A DNA stretch of 64,000 nt from Paenibacillus sp. UNC499MF (GTDB lineage Bacteria > Bacillota > Bacilli > Paenibacillales > NBRC-103111), in contig NZ_FNVF01000002.1 of NCBI RefSeq assembly GCF_900107975.1, forward strand, positions 139,178 through 203,177. Direction: 5' to 3'. The notes under the pieces are model-generated. The model saw nothing but the letters and a program-made list of their open reading frames with translations, was not told where the DNA came from and searched no databases. This document shows, piece by piece, positions 24,233 to 31,694 of this stretch (its first letter is position 1; every line of letters starts with the position of its first letter). Made by a program: the position numbers and the translations under genes.

Positions 24233-24996
24233 TGTCCAATCTTGCGCTGGCCAGCACGCTGGTGTTCGTGATCGTGACGATTTTGCTGTCCATGAGGCAG
24301 AAGCTGGGACTGGAGAAAGAGATCATCGTCGGTACGGTCCGCTCGGCCCTGCAGCTTCTGTTCGTCGGGTATGTGCTGCACTTCGTATTCGATGCGCGGC
24401 ATCCCATTTTTATGATCTTGATTATTGCGGCGATGATTGCGGTCGCCACCTGGAACGTCGGCAAGCGGGCCAAGGAGATTCCCGGCATCAAAACCCGAAT
24501 CGCCCTGGCTCTGGCGTGCACCGAAGCCGTGACGATGGCGCTGCTGCTCGGGTTCGGCATTATCCAAGCGATTCCGCAGTTCATTATCCCGATCAGCGGG
24601 ATTACCATAGGGAGCTCGATGATCGTGGCGGGTCTTTTTCTAAATGCGATGAAGAGGGAAATGGAAGCCGCCCGCGGAGAGATCGAAGCTCTGCTTGCCT
24701 TGGGCGCCGCCGCGAAGCAGGCGATTCACGCGCCGATCAAACGGTCGGTCCGCTCCGGCATGATTCCGACACTCGACGGGATGAAAACGACGGGACTCGT
24801 CCAGCTTCCGGGCATGATGACCGGCATGATTGCGGCCGGAGCCGATCCGGTGGAGGCAGTGCGCTATCAGATTCTGATCATGTTCGTGCTGTCCTCGGCC
24901 GCTGCGCTGACCGCCATGCTGCTCGGCCTGCTTAGCGCGCCGCTGTGGTTTACGGCAGACGGGCGGCTGAGGGTGCCGGAGGCGAAGAAGCTGTAG
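24232..24996 (+). CDS. fetB: FetB/UPF0014 membrane permease
   Basis: This 254-residue integral membrane protein has about seven hydrophobic segments. Family motifs include VGTVRSALQLLFVGYVL, ISGITIGSSMIVAGLFLNAM and the conserved LVQLPGMMTGMIAAGADP. It is the permease of the FetAB exporter. The frame is open further upstream inside fetA, but the ATG at 24232, overlapping the fetA TGA and preceded by GGGGAGGG, is the true start. Confidence 0.88.
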   Translation: MSNLALASTLVFVIVTILLSMRQKLGLEKEIIVGTVRSALQLLFVGYVLHFVFDARHPIFMILIIAAMIAVATWNVGKRAKEIPGIKTRIALALACTEAVTMALLLGFGIIQAIPQFIIPISGITIGSSMIVAGLFLNAMKREMEAARGEIEALLALGAAAKQAIHAPIKRSVRSGMIPTLDGMKTTGLVQLPGMMTGMIAAGADPVEAVRYQILIMFVLSSAAALTAMLLGLLSAPLWFTADGRLRVPEAKKL

Positions 24997-25165
24997 AGGG
25001 GACAGTCCCGTTTTCTGGGCTGCTTCGGACCCTCTGCCCATGCTTCGCATAACGTGAAGTCGGCCGGAACCGTTCTTCTTGAAATGGCGGGCTGAGCCGT
25101 TTGATTATGCGGGTGTGAAACCCCACAACGGCTCAGGTTGCATGCAGTCCGAGCGTGTACGACGC

Positions 25166-25383
25166 GGACAGCATGAAGCCGGACCGCATACGGCACGGAC
25201 AGCATGAAGCCTGGACCGCATACGGCATGGACAGCATGAAAACAGGCCGCATACGGCACGGACAGTATGAAGCCGGACCGCATATGCGCGGACAGCATGA
25301 AGGCGGAGCGCATATGGCGCGGACGGCATGAAGCCTGGACCGCATACGGCCCGGACAGTATGAAGCTTGGTCGCATGAAGCCC
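25166..25383. repeat. 31-bp minisatellite, seven tandem units
   Basis: Seven head-to-tail units of 30-32 bp start at 25166, 25197, 25229, 25260, 25290, 25321 and 25353. Each has the form GGACAGCATGAAGCC followed by GGACCGCATACGGCAC. A degenerate half unit precedes at about 25138-25165. There are no unique spacers, and the period is not a multiple of three, so neither CRISPR nor peptide coding is likely. Seen on the minus strand the unit starts GTGCCGTATGCGGTCC. Confidence 0.85.
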
Positions 25384-25393
25384 GGATCGCCTG

Positions 25394-25440
25394 CCAAAAA
25401 AGCGCCTCCGCCGGAAGACGGCGGGCAGGCGCTTTTTTGG
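25394..25440. terminator. Bidirectional terminator between fetB and the aromatic-acid exporter
   Basis: CCAAAAAAGCGCCT (25394-25407) and AGGCGCTTTTTTGG (25427-25440) form a 14-bp outer stem with an inner CCGCCG/CGGCGG-type pairing. T-runs are present for both directions, suiting the two convergent genes. Confidence 0.88.
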
Positions 25441-25528
25441 TAGGGACGGACAGACCGGGAGGCGGCCCGGCAGAATCCACTTCCGCAGGGTATGGTGCCC
25501 GTGCCGTGACGGGACCGCCGCTGCGGCT

Positions 25529-26593
25529 TCAGCCCGCCGGATGATCGAACAGCTTGCCACGCAGAGCGGTTCCGAGCCTTCTGACCGGCGCGGGTCTGAG
25601 AGCAGGCCGCGCATCGACGGCGCGGAGGCTCGCTTCCAGTCCCCGGGCATAATCCGCCATCGCTTCGTACGCCTGATAGTACGGGAACAGGCGCGCGATG
25701 TTTCCGGCACCGGTCCGGCCGTCCTGCCCGGCGGCGGGCTTCAGGGCGGGAAGCAGATAGCGGAGCGGGACGGATCTGCCCCTCTCCGCCATCCTTTCCT
25801 GAGCGCGGATGAGAAGACCGAGCACGCGGATAAGGCGGACCGCTTCGGGATGGGACAGATCCGCTTTCTGAAGCGCTTTGACGAGATCGCGGATGCGCTC
25901 GATCATCGTCTCGTAGGTGCGGAACAGCTCTCCGGCGCCCGGATCGTCTCCGCGGCTCAGCCAGCGGTCTTCGCGCACGAGCTGGGAGACGTCTTTGCCG
26001 CTCTCGATATAGGAGCGGACTTCTTCGATCTGCAGCCGCATGTCCGGCTTATAAGGCGTCATTTTGCCTGCCTGTAGGTCGATCTGGATGTAATAAAGCA
26101 GAGCGCGCAGCATCGTCTCGGACTTTGACAGAAGCACGTCTTCGCGTTCCCGGTGAACGGGTTTGCGGATCATGTTGACGGCGGTCCCGACGGTCATGCC
26201 TACAAGGACAAGCAGGAACTGGTTGTAGGCGGCCATGCCTCCGGTCAGCTCATCGGCTGTTCCCATCGTGTTTACGGTCACGATGACGGCAAGCGCAAGG
26301 GATGCCGTGCGGCCGAGCTTAACGTGAAGCGCCATTACGGCCAGTGCGGCGGCCGCAATAACGAACGGGCTGCTGCCCAGCGTCAGGGCCGCCGCAATAC
26401 CCAGAGCGGAGGCCAGCAGGGCGCTGGCCATATGGGACAGGGTGTGGCGAAGCGAACGGTAAACGGACGGCTGGACAGCCAGCATCGACACGATGCCGGC
26501 GAAATGATCCGGTTCCAGACGAAGGAGCCGGGCGACCGTTATGCTGACGGCAATCGCAATCACGGTTTTGACGACACGCAGACCGATAAACAT
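25529..26593 (-). CDS. Aromatic acid exporter (ArAE/FUSC-like) membrane protein
   Basis: The N-terminal half has about five hydrophobic segments (GLRVVKTVIAIAVSITVARL, FVIAAAALAVMALHVKLG, LALAVIVTVNTMGTADELTG). The C-terminal half is a cytoplasmic helical domain rich in charged residues (ALQKADLSHPEAVRLIRVLG). This two-part layout matches Bacillus ArAE_1-type proteins of about 350 residues, thought to export aromatic acids. The ATG at 26593 follows AAAAAGGAGC. Two TGTTA...TAACA palindromes upstream suggest TetR/MarR control. Association with the nearby quinone-detoxifying genes is functional speculation. Confidence 0.85.
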   Translation of the reverse strand: MFIGLRVVKTVIAIAVSITVARLLRLEPDHFAGIVSMLAVQPSVYRSLRHTLSHMASALLASALGIAAALTLGSSPFVIAAAALAVMALHVKLGRTASLALAVIVTVNTMGTADELTGGMAAYNQFLLVLVGMTVGTAVNMIRKPVHREREDVLLSKSETMLRALLYYIQIDLQAGKMTPYKPDMRLQIEEVRSYIESGKDVSQLVREDRWLSRGDDPGAGELFRTYETMIERIRDLVKALQKADLSHPEAVRLIRVLGLLIRAQERMAERGRSVPLRYLLPALKPAAGQDGRTGAGNIARLFPYYQAYEAMADYARGLEASLRAVDARPALRPAPVRRLGTALRGKLFDHPAG

Positions 26594-26615
26594 GGCGGCA
26601 GCTCCTTTTTAAATA

Positions 26616-26636
26616 TATGTTAGATATACTAACATA
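26616..26636. promoter_or_regulatory. Operator-like palindrome TATGTTAG-N5-CTAACATA
   Basis: Perfect 8-bp arms around ATATA, directly upstream of the exporter gene. Resembles TetR-family operators. Confidence 0.6.
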
Positions 26637-26677
26637 AAATAAACGGATAAAATATGAAATTTAAAAAATAAATTTTA

Positions 26678-26695
26678 ATGTTAATTAAACTAACA
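26678..26695. promoter_or_regulatory. Second operator-like palindrome ATGTTA-N7-TAACA
   Basis: Related to the palindrome at 26616 (both TGTTA...TAACA). It overlaps the upstream edge of the promoter for the divergent oxidoreductase gene, so one regulator may control both directions. Confidence 0.5.
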
Positions 26696-26700
26696 CAAAC

Positions 26701-26728
26701 TTGACAACATCTTCGACGGAGCCATAAT
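26701..26728 (+). promoter_or_regulatory. Candidate promoter for the Gfo/Idh/MocA gene
   Basis: TTGACA (26701-26706), 16-base spacer and CATAAT (26723-26728), about 90 bases before the start codon. Confidence 0.5.
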
Positions 26729-26815
26729 GTCCGGCACCCTCCCTATTTTGCCGATAGTACCGCGCGTGATAAACTAGAAACCATACATTACGGTTTAATG
26801 GAAAGGAAGACGAGG

Positions 26816-27802
26816 ATGATCAGATTTGCAGTCGTAGGAACGAACTGGATTACAGAAGAACTTATTCATGCCGGCCGGGAATCGGAAGACTTCCGGCTCA
26901 CCGGGGTTTATTCCCGCACGGCGGAGCGTGCCCGGCAATTTGCGGACAAATTGGATATCCCGCATATATATACGGACCTGGAAGCCATGGCGCAAAGCGG
27001 CGAATTCGATGCCGTTTATATCGCCAGTCCCAATTCTTTTCACGCGGAACAGGCCATCGTGCTGATGAAGGGCGGCAAGCATGTGCTGTGCGAGAAGCCT
27101 ATCGCTTCGAATACGCGGGAACTGCGCGCGATGATCGTGGCGGCGAAGGAGAACAACGTGCTGCTGATGGAAGCTTTGAAATCCACGCTGCTTCCGAACT
27201 TCAAGGCCATCCGGGACAATCTTCACAAAATCGGTCCGGTGCGCCGGTATTTCGGCAGCTACTGCCAATATTCTTCGCGCTATGATGCGTACAAGCAGGG
27301 CACCGTCCTGAACGCGTTCAATCCCGTCTTTTCCAACGGGTCCATGATGGATCTCGGGGTATACTGCGTGCATCCGGCCGTTCAGCTGTTCGGCAAACCG
27401 GACGCCGTAAAGGCGGGCGGCATGCTGCTGGAATCAGGTGTCGACGGAGAAGGCAGTGTGCTGCTCAAGTACGGGGAGATGGACGCCGTTATCATGCACT
27501 CGAAAATTACGCATTCCTATCAGTCCTCGGAGATTCAGGGCGAGAACGGCACGATGGTGATCGACAAGATCAGCCAGCCGGAAAAAGTCGAAATCCGCTA
27601 CAGGGACGGCTCCGTGGAGGATCTTACGCAGCCTCAAATCGCGCGGAACATGTATTACGAGGTTCAGGAATTTATCGACCTGATCCGGGGCGGCAAGACG
27701 GAATCCGCCGTCAATTCCCATGAGGTTTCGCTGGCCGCCATGGAAATTATGGACGAAGCCCGCAGGCAAATCGGGCTTGTGTTTCCCGCGGACAAGAAGT
27801 AA
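26816..27802 (+). CDS. Gfo/Idh/MocA-family NAD(P)-dependent oxidoreductase
   Basis: The N-terminal Rossmann fold opens MIRFAVVGTNWITEELIHAG with the glycine motif shifted to GTNW. GKHVLCEKPIASN holds the EKP lysine used in catalysis. The C-terminal domain shows MMDLGVYCVHPAVQLFG. Members oxidise sugars, inositols or bile pigments; this one belongs to the YrbE/dihydrodiol-dehydrogenase-like branch by general look. The ATG at 26798 has no ribosome site, whereas AAGGAAGACGAGG supports 26816, giving 328 residues. Substrate unknown; it precedes the glycan locus but with its own promoter and terminator. Confidence 0.9.
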   Translation: MIRFAVVGTNWITEELIHAGRESEDFRLTGVYSRTAERARQFADKLDIPHIYTDLEAMAQSGEFDAVYIASPNSFHAEQAIVLMKGGKHVLCEKPIASNTRELRAMIVAAKENNVLLMEALKSTLLPNFKAIRDNLHKIGPVRRYFGSYCQYSSRYDAYKQGTVLNAFNPVFSNGSMMDLGVYCVHPAVQLFGKPDAVKAGGMLLESGVDGEGSVLLKYGEMDAVIMHSKITHSYQSSEIQGENGTMVIDKISQPEKVEIRYRDGSVEDLTQPQIARNMYYEVQEFIDLIRGGKTESAVNSHEVSLAAMEIMDEARRQIGLVFPADKK

Positions 27803-28040
27803 TCCGGCTGTGGGGCTGGACAGCGGGCGGCAATAGGCCGGCGGTGAGGCCGTAAAGACCGTAGATCCGATATCCCTGAACACGGCTATGTCTTTTCCGC
27901 ACTGCCGAAGCTCCCATCGCGCGGTGCCCGGCGTCACATGACGGTAATCAACCGTCCCGTGACGGGCGGGCAGTCTCATGGCTCTGTACAAGCCGTTCCG
28001 CTTCTTCTTCGCTTCCGCCGCTGCGGTTAAACGCGGCACA

Positions 28041-28064
28041 AAAAAACGCGGTCTCTTGACCGCG
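28041..28064 (-). terminator. Hairpin with T-run on the minus strand
   Basis: CGCGGTC-tctt-GACCGCG is flanked by seven A on the plus strand, i.e. a T-run for minus-strand transcription. No minus gene ends here, so it may block antisense reads into 26816-27802. Confidence 0.6.
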
Positions 28065-28069
28065 GGCGG

Positions 28070-28113
28070 GCCTGCGGCCTTTCCGAATCCGGAAAGGATT
28101 GCAGGCTTTTTTT
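28070..28113 (+). terminator. Intrinsic terminator before the glycan locus
   Basis: Nested stems GCCTGC/GCAGGC and CCTTTCCG/CGGAAAGG are followed by seven T. The stretch 27803-28069 before it shows no supportable gene. Confidence 0.88.
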
Positions 28114-28192
28114 GCCGTGCTTTTCACCGGTCTGGGAATACAAAGCCGCGGCGGCGCATCGCGATAACCCGCCCTGCTCCTCCGGAAGCAAA

Positions 28193-28256
28193 GTCAAAAT
28201 AATGCACATTTAGGTCAGAATCCGAATCGGTCCCGTCCGTCCGGCCATCGTATAGT
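28193..28256 (+). promoter_or_regulatory. AraC-type boxes and promoter upstream of the ABC permease operon
   Basis: GTCAAAATAATGCAC (28193-28207) and a weaker GTCAGAATCCGAAT (28214-28227) are direct repeats 21 bp apart. TATAGT at 28251-28256 serves as a -10 without a good -35, as expected for activator-dependent initiation. The same box occurs before the binding-protein gene and the GH88 gene. Confidence 0.65.
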
Positions 28257-28289
28257 GAAGGTACCATCAAGGTAGAGAGGTGCTTGAGT

Positions 28290-29237
28290 ATGAAACTGGA
28301 CAGCTCGAATGTGAGCAGGGCAGCCGCATCGGCTCCCAAGAAGCCGTTTTGGAACCACCGGAGGAAAGAGGCGACGATAGGCTGGCTGTTTCTGTCCCCG
28401 GAGCTGATCGGCATTGTGCTGCTGTATTTATTCCCGGTCTTATTTTCCCTTTATATGAGCTTGTGCGACTGGAACCTGCTGGGCGGGATGTCTTCCGTCA
28501 AATTCGTCGGTCTGCAAAACTATGTGGAAATGTTTCAGGACGACAAGGTTCTTGCCGCAATCAAAAACAACCTGATCTACACCGTTCTCACAGTACCGGT
28601 CGGCATGGCGCTTTCCCTGGTGCTCGCGGTGCTGATTCACACGAAAGTGTATGCGCAGAGCTATTTTAAAGTGGCGTTTTTTATTCCTTACATTTCTTCG
28701 ATTATCGCGGTCGGCGCCGTCTGGAGCGCGCTGTACCACCCTTCGCTGGGGCCGATTAACGGTTTTCTGAAAAGCATGGGGATCGACAATCCGCCGATGT
28801 GGCTGGCCGATCCGAAGTATGCCCTGCTGTCCATCGCGATTATCGCCATCTGGGCGGGACTGGGCTACCAGATCATTATTTATATGGCGGGCCTGTCCGG
28901 CATCCCGGACGATATGTACGAAGCCGCCAGCATCGACGGAGCCAGCTCCCTGCAGAAGTTTTACAAAATCACGATGCCGATGCTCGGCCCGACGAATACG
29001 TTTCTTTTTATCACGCTGCTGATGGGTTCGTTCAAGGTGTTCGATCTGATCGCTTTCCTGACGAGCGGCGGACCCAATAACGCTTCCACGGTACTGGTTT
29101 ACCGGATTTACGAAGAAGGCTTCCGCAACTTCCGGATGGGCTACGCTTCTTCGATTTCGTGGCTGCTGTTCGCCATTGTCGGCATTATCACCCTGATTTC
29201 CTGGCAGATTCAGAAGCGCCAGGTTCACTACGGATAG
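28290..29237 (+). CDS. Carbohydrate ABC transporter permease, MalF/UgpA/LplB-like
   Basis: Six transmembrane segments (first at IGWLFLSPELIGIVLLYLFP) and the EAA loop YEAASIDGASSLQKFYKITM with the conserved glycine mark a CUT1 sugar permease. It pairs with the permease encoded 13 bases downstream and the lipoprotein at 30225; no ATPase is in the locus, so a shared MsmX-type ATPase would be used, as in Bacillus. AGAGAGGTG is best spaced for ATG 28290 rather than the in-frame TTG at 28284. Substrate probably an oligosaccharide with uronic acid, judging by the downstream GH88 and lyase. Confidence 0.93.
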   Translation: MKLDSSNVSRAAASAPKKPFWNHRRKEATIGWLFLSPELIGIVLLYLFPVLFSLYMSLCDWNLLGGMSSVKFVGLQNYVEMFQDDKVLAAIKNNLIYTVLTVPVGMALSLVLAVLIHTKVYAQSYFKVAFFIPYISSIIAVGAVWSALYHPSLGPINGFLKSMGIDNPPMWLADPKYALLSIAIIAIWAGLGYQIIIYMAGLSGIPDDMYEAASIDGASSLQKFYKITMPMLGPTNTFLFITLLMGSFKVFDLIAFLTSGGPNNASTVLVYRIYEEGFRNFRMGYASSISWLLFAIVGIITLISWQIQKRQVHYG

Positions 29238-29249
29238 GAGGAAGCACGT

Positions 29250-30086
29250 ATGAGTTTGCGCAAATTTGATTTCTGGAAGCTGTTTAACACCGTGATCATC
29301 GGCCTGTTCTCCTTGTGCTTCCTCATTCCGCTCCTGTGGATGACCTCGGCGGCCATGAAATACGAGAAGGACGTCATGGTCTTCCCGATCCAGTGGATTC
29401 CGCAGGCATGGAACGCGGTGGGGAACTTCAAAGCCGTCTGGGCCGGCAATGTCCCGTTTCACCTGTTTTATTTTAACTCCATCAAATTGGCGGTCATTGT
29501 GACAGCCTTGACGCTGATCATCTCCTCGATGGCCGCGTTCGCCTTCACGAAGCTGAATTTCCGGGGGCGCAATATCGCGTTTACGCTGCTCCTGACGTTT
29601 ATGATCGTGCCGGAGCAGGCGACGCTGATTCCCCGCTTCCTGCTGATCCGCTGGCTCGGCCTGTACGATACGCATGCGGCGCTGATCCTGATGATGATGT
29701 TCTCGATCTATTTCACATTCCTGCTGCGGCAGTTTATGATGAGCATACACAGCGACTTCATCGAAGCCGCCAAGATCGACGGCGCGGGTTACTTCCGCAT
29801 CTACTGGCAGATCATGCTGCCGCTCTGCAAGCCGATTCTCGCGACGGTCGCGATCATCAAATTTATCTGGACGTGGAACGATTATCAGATGCCGCTTATC
29901 TTCCTGCTGGACAAGGAGCTTTATCCGATCACGCTCGGTATCCAGCTCTTCAAGGATGACTATGCCGACAACTTCGCGGTGCTTATGATGGCTTCTTTAT
30001 CCGCCATTATCCCGCTGCTGGTTATTTTCATCGCCCTGCAAAAACAAGTGATCAAAGGCATCGCCCTCGGCGGTGTGAAAGGATAA
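29250..30086 (+). CDS. Carbohydrate ABC transporter permease, MalG/UgpE/YtcP-like
   Basis: The second CUT1 permease: 278 residues, six membrane segments (first TVIIGLFSLCFLIPLLWMTS), and the EAA loop FIEAAKIDGAGYFRIYWQIM. GGAGGAAGC precedes the ATG. It forms the membrane channel with the preceding permease. Translation is closely linked to it. A 138-base gap containing three AraC-type boxes separates it from the binding-protein gene, so the latter has its own regulated promoter. Confidence 0.93.
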   Translation: MSLRKFDFWKLFNTVIIGLFSLCFLIPLLWMTSAAMKYEKDVMVFPIQWIPQAWNAVGNFKAVWAGNVPFHLFYFNSIKLAVIVTALTLIISSMAAFAFTKLNFRGRNIAFTLLLTFMIVPEQATLIPRFLLIRWLGLYDTHAALILMMMFSIYFTFLLRQFMMSIHSDFIEAAKIDGAGYFRIYWQIMLPLCKPILATVAIIKFIWTWNDYQMPLIFLLDKELYPITLGIQLFKDDYADNFAVLMMASLSAIIPLLVIFIALQKQVIKGIALGGVKG

Positions 30087-30095
30087 TCCAGGGCG

Positions 30096-30178
30096 CGCAA
30101 AATCGTGCACAGAGTCAAAATTGTTCACAGAAGTAGTCAAATTGTTGCACAACGTTTGCCCGGCACGGGGTCTATAAT
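30096..30178 (+). promoter_or_regulatory. Three AraC-type boxes and a TATAAT upstream of the binding-protein gene
   Basis: CGCAAAATCGTGCAC (30096-30110), GTCAAAATTGTTCAC (30114-30128) and GTCAAATTGTTGCAC (30136-30150) share one consensus. TATAAT is at 30173-30178 with no proper -35, pointing to an activator. The nearby YesN-like regulator is the likely binder. Confidence 0.7.
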
Positions 30179-30224
30179 ACCGATTGTAGAGGAAATAATA
30201 CACAGGTTGAGGGGGAACGACACA

Positions 30225-31559
30225 ATGAAAAAGGCGACGGCATGGGTACTTATCTGCATCATGTTGGCCGTTACGGTTCTCAGCGGCTGCGGCAAGTCCG
30301 AAGAAGGCTCCGCAGGCAAAGACAGCTCCGGCAAACCGGTCACCATCAAGTATTACAACTGGGATAACGAAACCCAGGCGCAATCGACCAAGAAATATAT
30401 CGATCAATTCCAGGAGAAATATCCGAACATCAAGGTTCAGCATATCTCTCTGGTACCGGGGAACTCGCTTGAGTCTCTCAAAAAACTCGATGTCCTGCTG
30501 ACATCCGGCGAGAAAGTCGACGTCGTCATGTTCCCGAGCATCAGCGAACTGGATACGCGTGTAGCCAACAAAGTGCTGGCTCCGCTGGATGAGTTTTACG
30601 CCAAAGACAACGTGAAGCCGGAAGAAGAATACTTCGTCAATCCGAAGTTTGAAGGCAAATATTACGGCATCCAAAACAACATCACGACCAACTTCGTGCT
30701 GCTGAACAAAGACGCTCTGGACGAAGCGGGTCTGCCGGTTCCGAAGCTGGGCTGGACTTGGGACGAATTCCGTGAATACGCCAAGAAGCTGAACAAAGGC
30801 GAAGGCACGGAAAAACGCTACGGCGCTTACTTCCACAACTGGCCGATGTACGCCAACCCGGACGCGCAAATTTACATGCAGCATCCGTTCCTGACGGAAG
30901 AAGGCAAAACGAACTTCGACAGCCCGACCTATACCTATTTCTTCAATCTCCGCCGCGCGATGGAGAAGGAAGACAAGACGGCGAAGCCTTACGCGGACGT
31001 CATCGGCGCGAAGCTGAACTACCGCGCGGAGTTCTTTAACCAGAAAGCGGCCATGCTGCTGTCCGGTTCCTGGATGATCAGCGAAATCGGGGATACGCAA
31101 AAATTCCCGCACACGTTCAAAACGGCCATCGCGCCGGTACCGGTTCAAAAGAAAGGCGATCCGACCGATATGTTCATGGGAGGCAACTACATGTCCGTAG
31201 GCGCAAGCTCCGAGCATAAACAGGAAGCCTACCAGTTCATGCGCTTCATGTCCACGAACCTGACAGATGCGCGCGCCGAGCTTCCGGGCTGGAAGAAAGG
31301 CGATTCCAAGCCGCTTGTGGAACGTCTGATCGGCCAGAACAAAAACTTGTACGATGTGGATTCTCTGATGTACACGCTGTTCGATGCGGGCATCAAGGCT
31401 CTGCCGCCGTCCAAGAACAGCATTTCCTATGCGGCCGCTCTGGACAAAATCCTGACCGACGGATTCAGCATGTTCATTCTGGACAACAAGAAAGTGGAAG
31501 ATGTTCAGAAGTGGATGGTAGACGAAGCGAACAAGGTTATCGAGAAAAATAAAAAGTAA
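30225..31559 (+). CDS. Extracellular sugar-binding lipoprotein (family 1)
   Basis: A lipoprotein signal (CIMLAVTVLSGCGKSEEG) leads a 444-residue solute-binding protein. VTIKYYNWDNETQAQSTKKY, FQEKYPNIKVQHISLVPG, NEADAGLPVPKLGWTWDEF-like lobes and the C-terminal hinge helices are those of CUT1 binding proteins. The frame is open from 30105, but the ATG at 30225 follows GAGGGGGAACG and gives the proper signal. It delivers the oligosaccharide to the two permeases upstream. The three AraC-type boxes in front imply strong induction, as is usual since more binding protein than permease is needed. Confidence 0.93.
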   Translation: MKKATAWVLICIMLAVTVLSGCGKSEEGSAGKDSSGKPVTIKYYNWDNETQAQSTKKYIDQFQEKYPNIKVQHISLVPGNSLESLKKLDVLLTSGEKVDVVMFPSISELDTRVANKVLAPLDEFYAKDNVKPEEEYFVNPKFEGKYYGIQNNITTNFVLLNKDALDEAGLPVPKLGWTWDEFREYAKKLNKGEGTEKRYGAYFHNWPMYANPDAQIYMQHPFLTEEGKTNFDSPTYTYFFNLRRAMEKEDKTAKPYADVIGAKLNYRAEFFNQKAAMLLSGSWMISEIGDTQKFPHTFKTAIAPVPVQKKGDPTDMFMGGNYMSVGASSEHKQEAYQFMRFMSTNLTDARAELPGWKKGDSKPLVERLIGQNKNLYDVDSLMYTLFDAGIKALPPSKNSISYAAALDKILTDGFSMFILDNKKVEDVQKWMVDEANKVIEKNKK

Positions 31560-31571
31560 GTCAAGGACGAT

Positions 31572-31613
31572 TCTGCGGCAAAGACCTCCTGAACTGGGGG
31601 TTTTTGCCGTAGC
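31572..31613 (+). terminator. Hairpin after the binding-protein gene
   Basis: CTGCGGCAAA pairs with TTTGCCGTAG around an ACCTCC/GGGGGT inner stem. The T-run is inside the stem rather than after it, so termination may be partial, allowing some read-through to the kinase gene. A GAAAGCGCTTGCG cre-like sequence is at 31657-31669. Confidence 0.55.
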
Positions 31614-31694
31614 TCGTTTTCGGGCGTTCTTGGTATAGTGAGAAAACACCCGGTACGAAAGCGCTTGCGAAGGTCCGGACAGAGGAGGAGCATC

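Noticed and set aside
25166-25383. CRISPR array
   Set aside because: Units are directly tandem with no unique spacers between them and no cas genes nearby.
25105-25710. Repeat protein encoded by minus-strand frames across the minisatellite
   Set aside because: The 31-bp period is not a multiple of three, so each unit shifts frame, and a bidirectional terminator interrupts the frame.
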